Part shown: in pieces, positions 1 to 7,829 of the stretch
Numbering within the stretch: the stretch's first letter is position 1
How the letters are laid out: each line of letters opens with the position of its first letter
Assembly (NCBI RefSeq): GCF_017811815.1
Contig: NZ_JADKZI010000001.1
Location: 614,777 to 678,776 of the forward strand
Length of the DNA stretch: 64,000 nt
Source: Flavonifractor sp. AGMB03687
Lineage (GTDB): Bacteria > Bacillota > Clostridia > Oscillospirales > Oscillospiraceae
Direction of reading: 5' to 3'
The notes under the pieces: generated by a model
Databases searched by the model: none
What the model was told of the DNA's origin: nothing
What the model saw: only the letters and a program-made list of their open reading frames with translations
Made by a program: the position numbers and the translations under genes

Positions 1-2
1 TG

Positions 3-554
3 GTGGCCGAGGCCATTTTGAAGGGTGAGCGGCAGATGGGTCTGAACGCCCTCATCAGCCTGCAGCAGAATAGCCGGGCTTTGGGCAAGGCCATCCAGGC
101 GGAGCTGGACAAGGAACTCAGCGAGTTTGGCCTGGGTGTGGCCGACGTGAATATCCTCGCCTTCAATTATCCGCCCGAGGTCCAGAAGATGGCGGAAAAG
201 GCGGCCGCTCAGTCCTTTGTGACCGATGTAGGCAAGTATACCGCCATCAGCATGGCGGACAGCATGGGTGTGCCCGGCAGCGCGGGTTCCGCCGCCGCCT
301 CTGGAATGGGCATGGCCATGGGGATGCAGATGGCGGGCCAGATGATGGGCCAGGCTGCCCAGCCCCAGCAGGCGGCCTGTGTCTGCGGCTCCTGCGGCTA
401 TGCCAGCCCCACCGTTGTCCGCTTCTGCCCCCAGTGCGGCAAGCCCATGGGACAGCCTCAGCCGACTGCGCCGGCAGGGGACCGGTTCTGCCCCAATTGC
501 CGCAAAATGGTGAGCGGAAAGTTTTGCCCAGACTGTGGTACGCCTACCGTATAA
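3..554 (+). CDS. SPFH-domain protein with C-terminal zinc ribbons (5' end cut by the window)
   Basis: This is the C-terminal 183 residues of a protein like the Bacillus YdjI/'virion core' SPFH family. The helical segment with NYPPEVQKMAEKAAAQSF is typical of the end of that SPFH domain. A Gly/Met/Ala-rich linker follows (residues about 90-125), then two treble-clef zinc ribbons: CxCxxC...CPQCG, then CPNC...CPDCG. Such proteins are thought to scaffold membrane-associated assemblies, and the exact function is unknown. The reading frame is open to the window edge, so the GTG at position 3 is probably an internal Val codon. A strong terminator follows, so the gene ends its transcription unit here. 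Confidence 0.8.
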   Translation: MAEAILKGERQMGLNALISLQQNSRALGKAIQAELDKELSEFGLGVADVNILAFNYPPEVQKMAEKAAAQSFVTDVGKYTAISMADSMGVPGSAGSAAASGMGMAMGMQMAGQMMGQAAQPQQAACVCGSCGYASPTVVRFCPQCGKPMGQPQPTAPAGDRFCPNCRKMVSGKFCPDCGTPTV

Positions 555-583
555 CGGCGTTGATCCAACCGAATAAGGAAAAG

Positions 584-616
584 TCCAGGGAATATGCGTT
601 CCCTGGGCTTTTTTTG
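584..616 (+). terminator. Intrinsic terminator after the SPFH gene
   Basis: An 8-bp stem CCAGGGAA/TTCCCTGG (585-592 with 599-606) with a 6-nt loop is followed by GC and a run of T from 609. It separates the SPFH gene from the ROK operon. The terminator at 11873 that ends the next operon has a closely related CCCAGGGAG stem core. Confidence 0.9.
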
Positions 617-673
617 CCCTTTGGTAGCAAAGTGCACAAAAACCACCCGGTCAAAAATCTCTTTTTAAAAGAG

Positions 674-719
674 TTGACAAGGGGAAATGTCTGTGATATA
701 TTTTGTTCATAGTTTGAAC
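674..719 (+). promoter_or_regulatory. Sigma-A promoter with overlapping inverted-repeat operator for the ROK operon
   Basis: TTGACA (674-679), a 17-nt spacer and TATATT (697-702) form a near-consensus vegetative promoter. Just downstream, GTTCA-TAGTT-TGAAC (705-719) is an inverted repeat lying at the expected transcription start. A repressor bound there would block initiation. The first gene of the operon is a ROK-family repressor, so self-control is the natural reading. Operator function is inferred from position and symmetry only. Confidence 0.75.
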
Positions 720-766
720 GAATAAAATGCGGCTGTACCAAATGCGGAAGGATAGGGGGAACTAAG

Positions 767-1810
767 ATGAATAAACGCACAGAAAAAAGACAAAACTTGG
801 CACAGCTTCTGGCGGTGCTGCGGCGATATGGTCCCCTGACGCAGGCACGTATCAAAGAGTACTGCGGACTTCAGGCATCTACCGTGTCCTATCTGGTAAA
901 TGACCTGAAAAGTGTGGATCTGATTCGCACGGTGGGGCAGGAACTTCAGGAGGGCAAGGTAGGAAAGCCTGGAAATGTGATCTGCCTCAACAACGAGCAT
1001 GCGTCTTTTCTCGGGCTCTATGTGGAGGACGACTGGATCGACACGTACCGCATTGGTATTGATGGGACCACCCTGAGTGCCGCCCATGTAGACTTTGACG
1101 GACAGTCTGTCAAAGAAGCGGTGATCAGTGCGGTGGCCTCTGAGCTGGAGCAGTTTCCGCAGATCAAGGGCGTGGGCATTGCCATCAAGGGCATTGTTCG
1201 CCGGGACGGCACCATTAAGTCCGGCTGGCGCCATGGCAGCGGCACCGAAAAGTCTTTCTGGAATTTTACAGGGCTGCAGGAAGCGCTGACGCAGGCATTT
1301 CCGCATATCCCCATAATCGTGGAGAACGATGCCAACTGTGCCGCTGAGCTGTACCACTATAACGTCCGGCGGGAACAGAAAGATCTGGTGCTCTATCTGC
1401 TGAACCAGATCCCCTTCGGCATTGGTTGCGGCCTGCTTCTGAACGGTTCCATATACCGTGGCAGCGCAGGGGCTGCCGGTGAAATTTTTGAGAAGGGTGC
1501 AAAATTTATCGAGTATGCCGACCAACTGAAGCGGGGCGAGGCCTCGGCGGAGCAGTTCCTGCCGGCCATCATTCCCCACATGATGGAAACGGCATATTTG
1601 CTGGACCCGGAGTGCATTGTGCTGGCGGGCAGCTATCTGAACGACCGTACACCTGAAGAGCTGGAAAAGCTGAAAACATTGTGGGACAGCGTACCGGTGC
1701 CGGTGGTGATTGCCGGCGGCGATGCGCGTCTGGACCCGGCAAAGGGGGCTGCGCTCCTTGTGACGGACAAGTATATAGAGGCCACCATCGAGGAGGTAAT
1801 GCAGGGATGA
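767..1810 (+). CDS. ROK-family transcriptional repressor
   Basis: 347 residues. An N-terminal winged helix-turn-helix (about residues 10-65, with TQARIKEYCGLQASTVSYLV) is joined to a ROK sugar-kinase fold. The ROK signature is seen as VENDANCAAE and as GIGCGLLLNGSIYRGSAGAAGE (about residues 210-240). The Cys-rich zinc motif and the GH of many true ROK kinases are absent after GEIF, which favours a regulator of the NagC/XylR type over a kinase. ROK repressors usually sense a sugar or amino sugar imported by the neighbouring transporter. This gene is first in an operon with an ABC importer and GH20-like enzymes, and its stop overlaps the next start (ATGA). Confidence 0.88.
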   Translation: MNKRTEKRQNLAQLLAVLRRYGPLTQARIKEYCGLQASTVSYLVNDLKSVDLIRTVGQELQEGKVGKPGNVICLNNEHASFLGLYVEDDWIDTYRIGIDGTTLSAAHVDFDGQSVKEAVISAVASELEQFPQIKGVGIAIKGIVRRDGTIKSGWRHGSGTEKSFWNFTGLQEALTQAFPHIPIIVENDANCAAELYHYNVRREQKDLVLYLLNQIPFGIGCGLLLNGSIYRGSAGAAGEIFEKGAKFIEYADQLKRGEASAEQFLPAIIPHMMETAYLLDPECIVLAGSYLNDRTPEELEKLKTLWDSVPVPVVIAGGDARLDPAKGAALLVTDKYIEATIEEVMQG

Positions 1811-2847
1811 AGCCCAAGGCAACAGCGATCTATTTGCTCCAAAGACTATTGAAAATGCTTGTGACGGTATGGGTGGTCATGACCATTATCTTTTTCCTGG
1901 TCCGCCTGATGCCGTCCAATCCAGTGGACCGCTATATCGAAGATCAGATGGTCCAGTACGGTATGACCTATGAAGACGCGAAAACAAGGGCGTCCTTCCT
2001 CTTCGATATGGACCTGGACCAGCCTCTGAGCGCACAGTATTTTGAGTATCTGGGCAAGGCGGTTCGGCTGGATTTCGGAGAATCGCTGCTGTCTCCCGGT
2101 GTTCCGGTGATGCAGATTATCGCATCGCGACTCCCATGGACGTTGTTTACCGTAGGTTCCGGTCTGCTGCTCTCCTTTGTGGTGGGCATTGTGATCGGTA
2201 CCATTATGGCCTTCAAACGGGACAAGTGGTATGAGCCCCTGGTGACCGGCTTTGCCTCATTCCTCAGTGCCATACCGGACTTCCTGCTGGCCATTTTCCT
2301 GCTGCTGTTTTTCGGTGTGTTCACCTGGGGCGGCAGCACCCTGATCCCCATCCAGATGCTGCGGGGCAACTACAGCATGGGCGTGGTTCCGGGGTGGAAC
2401 CTGGCGTTCATTCAGGATGTGTTCCTCCATGCGCTGATCCCCATTCTTACCTATATGTTGTCGCAGCTGGGCGTTTGGATCCTGCTGATGAAGGGCTGCA
2501 CCACCAGCTGCCTGAACACAGACTATGTAACCATGGCAAAAATCCGGGGCCTTCCGCCGGGAAAGATCCTCTTTTCCTATATTGGCCGCAATGCCATGCT
2601 CCCCATTGTGACGGAGTTTGCCATGCGTCTGGGCCTCATCGTGGGCGGCGCGCTGATTATTGAGCAGCTGTTCGTCTACCAGGGCATTGGCCTGGAACTG
2701 CTGAACGCTACCAACGGACGTGACTATCCCTTGATGCAGGGCGTATTCCTGATTATGAGCATCGCAATCGTGCTGTGCAATTTCCTTGCCGAAGTGTTTT
2801 ATGTGGTCCTTGACCCCAGAATCAAGGGCCAGAAGAAAGGCGGCTGA
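1807..2847 (+). CDS. Oligopeptide/dipeptide-type ABC transporter permease (DppB/OppB family)
   Basis: 346 residues from the ATG at 1807, which overlaps the stop of the ROK gene. An upstream in-frame start would lie inside that gene and is rejected. The protein has an N-terminal anchor (YLLQRLLKMLVTVWVVMTIIFFLVRLMP), the usual long extracytoplasmic segment, then five further membrane helices. The EAA loop is seen as TTSCLNTDYVTMAKIRGLP, which docks on the ATPase. It pairs with the DppC-like permease 5 nt downstream to form the membrane channel. The family moves peptides, nickel or oligosaccharides, and the GH20 neighbours favour an oligosaccharide. Confidence 0.93.
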   Translation: MKPKATAIYLLQRLLKMLVTVWVVMTIIFFLVRLMPSNPVDRYIEDQMVQYGMTYEDAKTRASFLFDMDLDQPLSAQYFEYLGKAVRLDFGESLLSPGVPVMQIIASRLPWTLFTVGSGLLLSFVVGIVIGTIMAFKRDKWYEPLVTGFASFLSAIPDFLLAIFLLLFFGVFTWGGSTLIPIQMLRGNYSMGVVPGWNLAFIQDVFLHALIPILTYMLSQLGVWILLMKGCTTSCLNTDYVTMAKIRGLPPGKILFSYIGRNAMLPIVTEFAMRLGLIVGGALIIEQLFVYQGIGLELLNATNGRDYPLMQGVFLIMSIAIVLCNFLAEVFYVVLDPRIKGQKKGG

Positions 2848-2851
2848 TCCT

Positions 2852-3745
2852 ATGGCAAAAAAAGAGGCCCCCTATATTACCCTGTCGCAATCCAGCCGGT
2901 TCAAGAAAACACTGGCACAGATGCGGTTTGCGATTCTGCATGACAAAGCTGGTTTTGCTGGCTTTTGTATTCTGACGGCCATCATTATTCTCTCCATTGT
3001 GGCTCCCGTTGTGTTCCCGCTGGACGTAATGTCCGATCCGTCTCAAATCATGCAGGGACCCAGCTCCGCGCATATACTGGGTACCGACTATCTGGGCCGG
3101 GACATCTGGGCGCAGATTGCCAACGGCGGCAGAGAGCTGCTGGTGTTCGGTCTCATCGCGGCGACCATCGGTATGGTGATGGGTGTGCTGCTTGGCGCAT
3201 TCTCTGCCATCATTGGCGGTGTTTTTGATGAAGTGCTCAGCTTCCTGGCTGATGTGTGGCTGTCCATTCCCCGTTTCCCCCTTCTGGTGGTGCTCTCCGG
3301 TTTTGTGAAGCTGGACAGTCTCACGCTGGCTGTGGTGCTGGGTATCCTGTCCTGGGCCGGCCTGTACCGCACCATCCGCGCGGAGGTATTCTCCCTGCGG
3401 GAGCGGGAATTTATTGAGGCTGCCTTCATGCAGGACCTGGGCCTGGGCCACATTATTCTAAAGGAGATCCTCCCCAATCTGATGGGCTTCATCATCGTAA
3501 ACTTCACCCTTTTGATGCGGGCGTCCATCTACTCCCAGGTGGGCCTGGTATTCCTGGGGCTGCTGCCTCTGGAGCAGAACTGGGGCGTCATGATCAACCA
3601 GGCCTGGACCCAGGGCGCGATCTACAACCCCAACTCCATTTGGTATATCCTGGCGCCTACCATTATGATCTGTCTGCTGATCATCTCCCTGGTCTGGGCA
3701 GGCAAGGCGCTGGAAGACGTATTCAACCCGTCCCTGAGAAAATAA
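2852..3745 (+). CDS. Oligopeptide/dipeptide-type ABC transporter permease (DppC/OppC family)
   Basis: 297 residues from the ATG at 2852, which directly follows the DppB-like stop. A longer in-frame start at 2786 would overlap that gene and is not used. The N-terminal OppC-type segment is followed by the motif HILGTDYLGRDIWAQI, a hallmark of DppC/OppC proteins. Six membrane segments follow, with an EAA loop around EREFIEAAFMQDLGLGH. It is the second channel subunit of the importer. The next gene follows after 13 nt, with AAGGAGG as ribosome binding site. Confidence 0.93.
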   Translation: MAKKEAPYITLSQSSRFKKTLAQMRFAILHDKAGFAGFCILTAIIILSIVAPVVFPLDVMSDPSQIMQGPSSAHILGTDYLGRDIWAQIANGGRELLVFGLIAATIGMVMGVLLGAFSAIIGGVFDEVLSFLADVWLSIPRFPLLVVLSGFVKLDSLTLAVVLGILSWAGLYRTIRAEVFSLREREFIEAAFMQDLGLGHIILKEILPNLMGFIIVNFTLLMRASIYSQVGLVFLGLLPLEQNWGVMINQAWTQGAIYNPNSIWYILAPTIMICLLIISLVWAGKALEDVFNPSLRK

Positions 3746-3758
3746 GGAGGCATGGACC

Positions 3759-4781
3759 GTGGAACACCAAACCCAAACGATAGCTCCGCTCTTCCAGGTG
3801 GAAAACGTATCCATCGCCTACAAGACAAAGCGCGGACCGCTGCAGGCGGTCAAGGGCGCGTCGTTTTCCATCGGCGACCAGGAAGCTGTGGCGCTGATTG
3901 GAGAATCGGGATGCGGCAAGACGACCCTTGCCACATCCATTGTCCGGGCCCTTCCCAATGCGGCTTCCGTAACGGAAGGCAAGATGCTGTTCCGGCAAGC
4001 GGACGGTACCTGCTGCAACATCCTGGATCTGAGTCAGAAGGAACTGCGAAAAATCCTGTGGGAGCAGATCTCCATGGTATTTCAGGCTTCCCAGAGTTCC
4101 TTCAATCCGGTTAAGCGGATCAAGACCCAGTTTATCGACACAGTAAAGGCGCATAAGCCGGGCAAAAGCCGCGAGGAGATTATGGAGCGGGCCCGTGAGC
4201 TGCTGCGTATTGTGATGCTGGATCCGGACAAGGTGCTGGAATCCTATCCCCACGAAATCTCCGGCGGTATGAAGCAGCGGACTCTGATCGCCCTTTCACT
4301 TCTGCTGGAGCCCAGACTGATTATCCTGGACGAGCCCACCACGGCGCTGGATCTACTGACCCAGGAGAAGATCCTGAAACTGCTCAACGAGCTGAAGAAA
4401 CAGTTTGGCTTCAGTCTGCTGTTCATTACCCACGATCTGGGCATCGTATCGGAGCTTGCGGATTCTGTGGTGACCATGTATGCCGGCAGAGTGGTGGAGC
4501 GGGCCCCGGTGGCGGAGTTTTTCAATCATCCCCGCCATCCGTACAGCAAGGGACTGATCAACGCCATTCCCAGACTTACCATGGACAGCAGTGAGCTGTA
4601 CTCCATCCCGGGCAGCCCGCCCGACATGATCGACGCTGCGCCCGGCTGTCCCTTTGCACCCCGCTGCGGCCACTGCGTCCAGAAGTGCCGGGAAGAGATG
4701 CCGCCGCTGGAGTGTGTGGGCGAAGACGGGCACGTCTGCGCCTGCTGGAATCCGATGATGGGAGGGACAGAACATGAGTGA
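3759..4781 (+). CDS. Oligopeptide/dipeptide-type ABC transporter ATPase (DppD/OppD family)
   Basis: 340 residues from a GTG start, 8 nt after AAGGAGG (3744-3750). The nearby ATG at 3752 is in another frame. Walker A is GESGCGKTT, the signature is ISGGMKQR and Walker B is LIILDEPTTALD with the switch His in ITHDLG. The C-terminal oligo_HPY domain has the CPFAPRC...C cysteine cluster (about residues 290-325) known from this family. It hydrolyses ATP on the cytoplasmic face, as a heterodimer with the DppF-like protein encoded by the overlapping next gene. Confidence 0.95.
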   Translation: MEHQTQTIAPLFQVENVSIAYKTKRGPLQAVKGASFSIGDQEAVALIGESGCGKTTLATSIVRALPNAASVTEGKMLFRQADGTCCNILDLSQKELRKILWEQISMVFQASQSSFNPVKRIKTQFIDTVKAHKPGKSREEIMERARELLRIVMLDPDKVLESYPHEISGGMKQRTLIALSLLLEPRLIILDEPTTALDLLTQEKILKLLNELKKQFGFSLLFITHDLGIVSELADSVVTMYAGRVVERAPVAEFFNHPRHPYSKGLINAIPRLTMDSSELYSIPGSPPDMIDAAPGCPFAPRCGHCVQKCREEMPPLECVGEDGHVCACWNPMMGGTEHE

Positions 4782-5763
4782 ACTGATTCGCCTGACGGGC
4801 CTTGGAAAGTCCTTTCCTCAGAAATTTGGCAATGCGGTGACCATCCTTCAGGATATCGACCTGACCATCGGCCAGGGTGAGACCGTATGTGTGCTGGGTG
4901 AGTCCGGCTGCGGAAAGACCACTCTGGGAAAGATCATTGCCGGGCTGAGCAGCTATACGGCGGGCTCCTATCAGTTTGAAGGGCAGGAGGTCTCTCAGCT
5001 GAAAGGGGAGAGCTGGAAGAAATTCCGCAGCAGCGTGCAGCTGATCCACCAGAACCCCTATGAGTCGCTGAATCCGGCGCTGATGGTCTTTGACATCATC
5101 GCCAACCCCATCCGCCGCCACCAGAAGATCAAGAACATGGATGTGCTCTATCAGAAGGTCACCGAGCTGCTTGAGACCGTTGGCCTCACTCCGGTGGAGG
5201 ATTTTGTGGACAAATATCCCAGCTTTTTGTCCGGCGGCCAGCGGCAGCGAGTATCCATTGCGCGGATTCTGGCCATGGACCCCAAGCTCATCGTGGTGGA
5301 CGAGGCCACAAGTATGATCGACACCTCCCTGCGCATCAGCCTCCTGGGTACCCTGAAGCGGATCCAGGAGGAGCGCAACGTATCCTATTTCTTCATCACC
5401 CATGACCTGGCGCTGGGACGGTATTTTGCCCGTGGCCAGCGGGTCTCCATCATGTATTTGGGACGAGCAGTGGAAGAGGCACCGACGGATGAACTGGTCA
5501 GTGCCCCCAAGCATCCCTATACCAAAGCGATCCTTTCTGCGGCTGTGGGCAGCAGCGACATCCTGGAGCGTTACCAGGGTGAGCGGTATACCCTCCAGGG
5601 GACTGATATTCCCTCCTTCCAGCACCTGCCCACCGGATGCGCCCTGCATCCCAGATGTCCGCAGAAAATAGCCGGACTGTGCGACTGTGAGCTGCCTCCC
5701 CTCTATTCTGTGGGCGAGGGGCATCGGGTAGCCTGTCATCTGTACCGAGGTTCTGATGTATGA
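4774..5763 (+). CDS. Oligopeptide/dipeptide-type ABC transporter ATPase (DppF/OppF family)
   Basis: 329 residues; the start lies inside the end of the DppD-like gene (8-nt overlap), so the two are translationally coupled. Walker A is GESGCGKTT, the signature LSGGQRQR, and Walker B LIVVDEATSMID. This Walker B has ATS where most family members have PTS. The C-terminal cysteines (CALHPRCPQK...C) match the oligo_HPY domain. It is the second nucleotide-binding subunit of the importer. The stop overlaps the start of a small membrane protein gene. Confidence 0.95.
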   Translation: MSELIRLTGLGKSFPQKFGNAVTILQDIDLTIGQGETVCVLGESGCGKTTLGKIIAGLSSYTAGSYQFEGQEVSQLKGESWKKFRSSVQLIHQNPYESLNPALMVFDIIANPIRRHQKIKNMDVLYQKVTELLETVGLTPVEDFVDKYPSFLSGGQRQRVSIARILAMDPKLIVVDEATSMIDTSLRISLLGTLKRIQEERNVSYFFITHDLALGRYFARGQRVSIMYLGRAVEEAPTDELVSAPKHPYTKAILSAAVGSSDILERYQGERYTLQGTDIPSFQHLPTGCALHPRCPQKIAGLCDCELPPLYSVGEGHRVACHLYRGSDV

Positions 5764-5945
5764 CTAACTTCGCAAAATTTCTCATGGCAGTCGGTGTCGT
5801 ATTTCTTGTCCTCTCTGTCTGCATGATGCAGATTACCGAGAAGGGGACGGCAGCCTATGTGATGGATGGTATTAACATCATATTGGGTCTGCTTATGATC
5901 GGCGCAGGTGCCGGATTCCTGTTTTGGAAAAGCCGTCGGAAATAA
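5760..5945 (+). CDS. Small two-helix membrane protein in the importer operon
   Basis: 61 residues, start overlapping the DppF-like stop (ATGTATGA). Two hydrophobic helices are visible: about residues 5-24 (FLMAVGVVFLVLSVCMM) and about 35-56 (GINIILGLLMIGAGAGFLFW), with a basic C-terminus KSRRK. I recognise no family. The tight coupling with the transporter ATPase and the good coding look suggest a real gene that assists or adjusts the importer; that role is inferred only from position. Confidence 0.7.
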   Translation: MTNFAKFLMAVGVVFLVLSVCMMQITEKGTAAYVMDGINIILGLLMIGAGAGFLFWKSRRK

Positions 5946-5990
5946 GTCTTTGTCTGATGAAAGCAATTATAAAACACGGAGGTATGAAAG

Positions 5991-7766
5991 ATGAAACGAA
6001 GCGCCAGATCCATCCTGAGCGGTGTCCTTGCAGCTGCTATGCTGTCGGGACTCATGCTTCTCCCCGGCTGCGGGCAGAATCCGTCCAGCACGACGGACCC
6101 CAATGCATCTGCTCCCACAGGAACCGCCACTGAGCAGGCATTTGTAGGCGGCTGGCCCTATTCCACTCCGCCCACCGGCCACTACAATATGTTTGTGGCC
6201 AACGCCATTGAGCTGAAGTTTTATCGGGAGCTGCATCAGCTGCCCCTGGCCACCTACGTGGCGGAGACCGATACTTACGAGCCCATGCTGGCTGAGTCCT
6301 GGGAGGTCTCCGAGGATGGAAGTGTCTTCCGCGTGAACCTGCGCCAGGACGTGACCTGGCGCACCGGCGAGGCCTTTACCTCCAAAGATGTGTGGACCAC
6401 CTTTATGATCTACCGCCTGATGGCCAATCCGGTGTGGGATTATGTGGACAAGGTGACCATGGTCTCCGACTATGAGGTGGAGTTTTCCGTAAAGACCCCC
6501 ACTACGCTGCTGCTGCGGTACGTCCTGCGCAAGCCCATGGTGGACTATCTGACCTACGGCTCCTATGCGGAGCAGGTGCAGGCGCTGCTGGACGCCGGCA
6601 AGGATGAGGAATCTGCCGAGTGGAAGGAGCTGTCCAACGATTTCAGCGTCTTCCGTCCTGAGATCGTAAACGCCACCGGTCCCTACTATCTGGATCCGGC
6701 CAACGTGAACGAGTCCTGTGCCGTCCTGAAGAAGAATGAGAGCTCCTTCCTGGCCGACACCGTCAAGTTCAGTGAAGTGATCGTCTATAACGGCGACGTG
6801 GCCGATCTGACCCCGCTGGTCCTCAATGGTCAGGTGGACTTCCTGACCCACCAGTTCTCTTCCGCCACTATGGCAACCTTTGAGAGCATGGGCTATGACA
6901 TGCTCCAGGTGGCCGGCGTGGATGGCATCGCGCTGTATTTCAATGAGGCGGTGGAGCCGCTTGACAAAGTGGAGGTCCGCCAGGCTCTGGCTTATGTGAT
7001 TGACCGCGAGCGGGTGGGCGAGCTGGCTCTGCCCGGCGTGTCCCGGGGCACCAAGTACATCACCGGCCTGGGCGATACCATGACGGAGAATTGGGTGGAC
7101 GTCAGCAAGCTCAACAACTATGAGACCGATACCGAGAAGGCCAGCCAGCTCCTGGAGAGTGCGGGCCTGACCCAGAAGGACGACGGTCAGTGGTATCTGG
7201 AGAGCGGGAAGCAGTTCACCCTGGATCTTCAGTGTCCCACTGCCTGGAGCGATGCCTCCACCGCTGCCAGCGAGATCGCCCAGCAGCTGACCACCTTCGG
7301 CATCAAGACCACCGTCAGCGGCATTGATTCCACCATGCGTCAGAACAACATCAGCAACGGCGACTATCAGATCGCCCTCTCCTTCTTCGGCACCGGTCAG
7401 CCTCACCCCGTGTTTGCCTATGAGACCCCGCTGCTGGTCAGCAACGTCAACGCCTCCAAGGGCCTGGGCTATTCCATGATCCAGGACACCGAAGCTTACG
7501 GCCAGGTGGATCTGAACCAGCTGCTCATCGATTCTACGGCGGGCTGGGATGTGGACGCTCAGAAGGAAGCGGTGGAGAAGATTGCTGTCACTGTGAATGA
7601 GACGGTGCCTTACCTCCCCATTTACACCAAGTGGTCCAAGTATATCACCAGCAACGGCATGCGCACCGACTGGGGCAGCGATGACTCGCTGTATCAGAAC
7701 AGCGCCGGCGACGACAACTTCGCGGTGATCAAGATTCTCAACGGAGAGCTTGGTCCCAAGGCATAA
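5991..7766 (+). CDS. Extracellular solute-binding lipoprotein, family 5 (DppA/OppA type)
   Basis: 591 residues. It begins with a lipoprotein signal (SGLMLLPGC, lipid-modified Cys27), so it is anchored outside the membrane. The rest is a family 5 binding protein: YEPMLAESWEVSEDG and FRVNLRQDVTWRTGEAFTSKDV are the typical early motifs, and ALAYVIDRERV is the typical central one. It delivers the substrate to the DppBC-like channel. Family 5 proteins bind peptides, nickel or, in several bacteria, chitin-derived oligosaccharides. The GH20-like genes downstream favour the last. The start follows an ACGGAGG site by 7 nt. A strong hairpin lies directly after the stop. Confidence 0.93.
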   Translation: MKRSARSILSGVLAAAMLSGLMLLPGCGQNPSSTTDPNASAPTGTATEQAFVGGWPYSTPPTGHYNMFVANAIELKFYRELHQLPLATYVAETDTYEPMLAESWEVSEDGSVFRVNLRQDVTWRTGEAFTSKDVWTTFMIYRLMANPVWDYVDKVTMVSDYEVEFSVKTPTTLLLRYVLRKPMVDYLTYGSYAEQVQALLDAGKDEESAEWKELSNDFSVFRPEIVNATGPYYLDPANVNESCAVLKKNESSFLADTVKFSEVIVYNGDVADLTPLVLNGQVDFLTHQFSSATMATFESMGYDMLQVAGVDGIALYFNEAVEPLDKVEVRQALAYVIDRERVGELALPGVSRGTKYITGLGDTMTENWVDVSKLNNYETDTEKASQLLESAGLTQKDDGQWYLESGKQFTLDLQCPTAWSDASTAASEIAQQLTTFGIKTTVSGIDSTMRQNNISNGDYQIALSFFGTGQPHPVFAYETPLLVSNVNASKGLGYSMIQDTEAYGQVDLNQLLIDSTAGWDVDAQKEAVEKIAVTVNETVPYLPIYTKWSKYITSNGMRTDWGSDDSLYQNSAGDDNFAVIKILNGELGPKA

Positions 7767-7778
7767 GGAAACAAAAAC

Positions 7779-7812
7779 CGGTTATCCGCCTGCGCAAGCA
7801 GGCGGATAACCG
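7779..7812 (+). promoter_or_regulatory. Intercistronic 15-bp hairpin with GCAA tetraloop
   Basis: Positions 7779-7793 and 7798-7812 are perfect complements, closed by a GCAA loop. No T-run follows, so this is not a standard terminator. It sits between the binding protein gene and the first GH20-like gene. In many importer operons such hairpins protect the binding-protein mRNA from 3' decay or allow partial termination, which would give more binding protein than enzyme. Confidence 0.75.
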
Positions 7813-7829
7813 CTCTAAAGGTGAAAATC

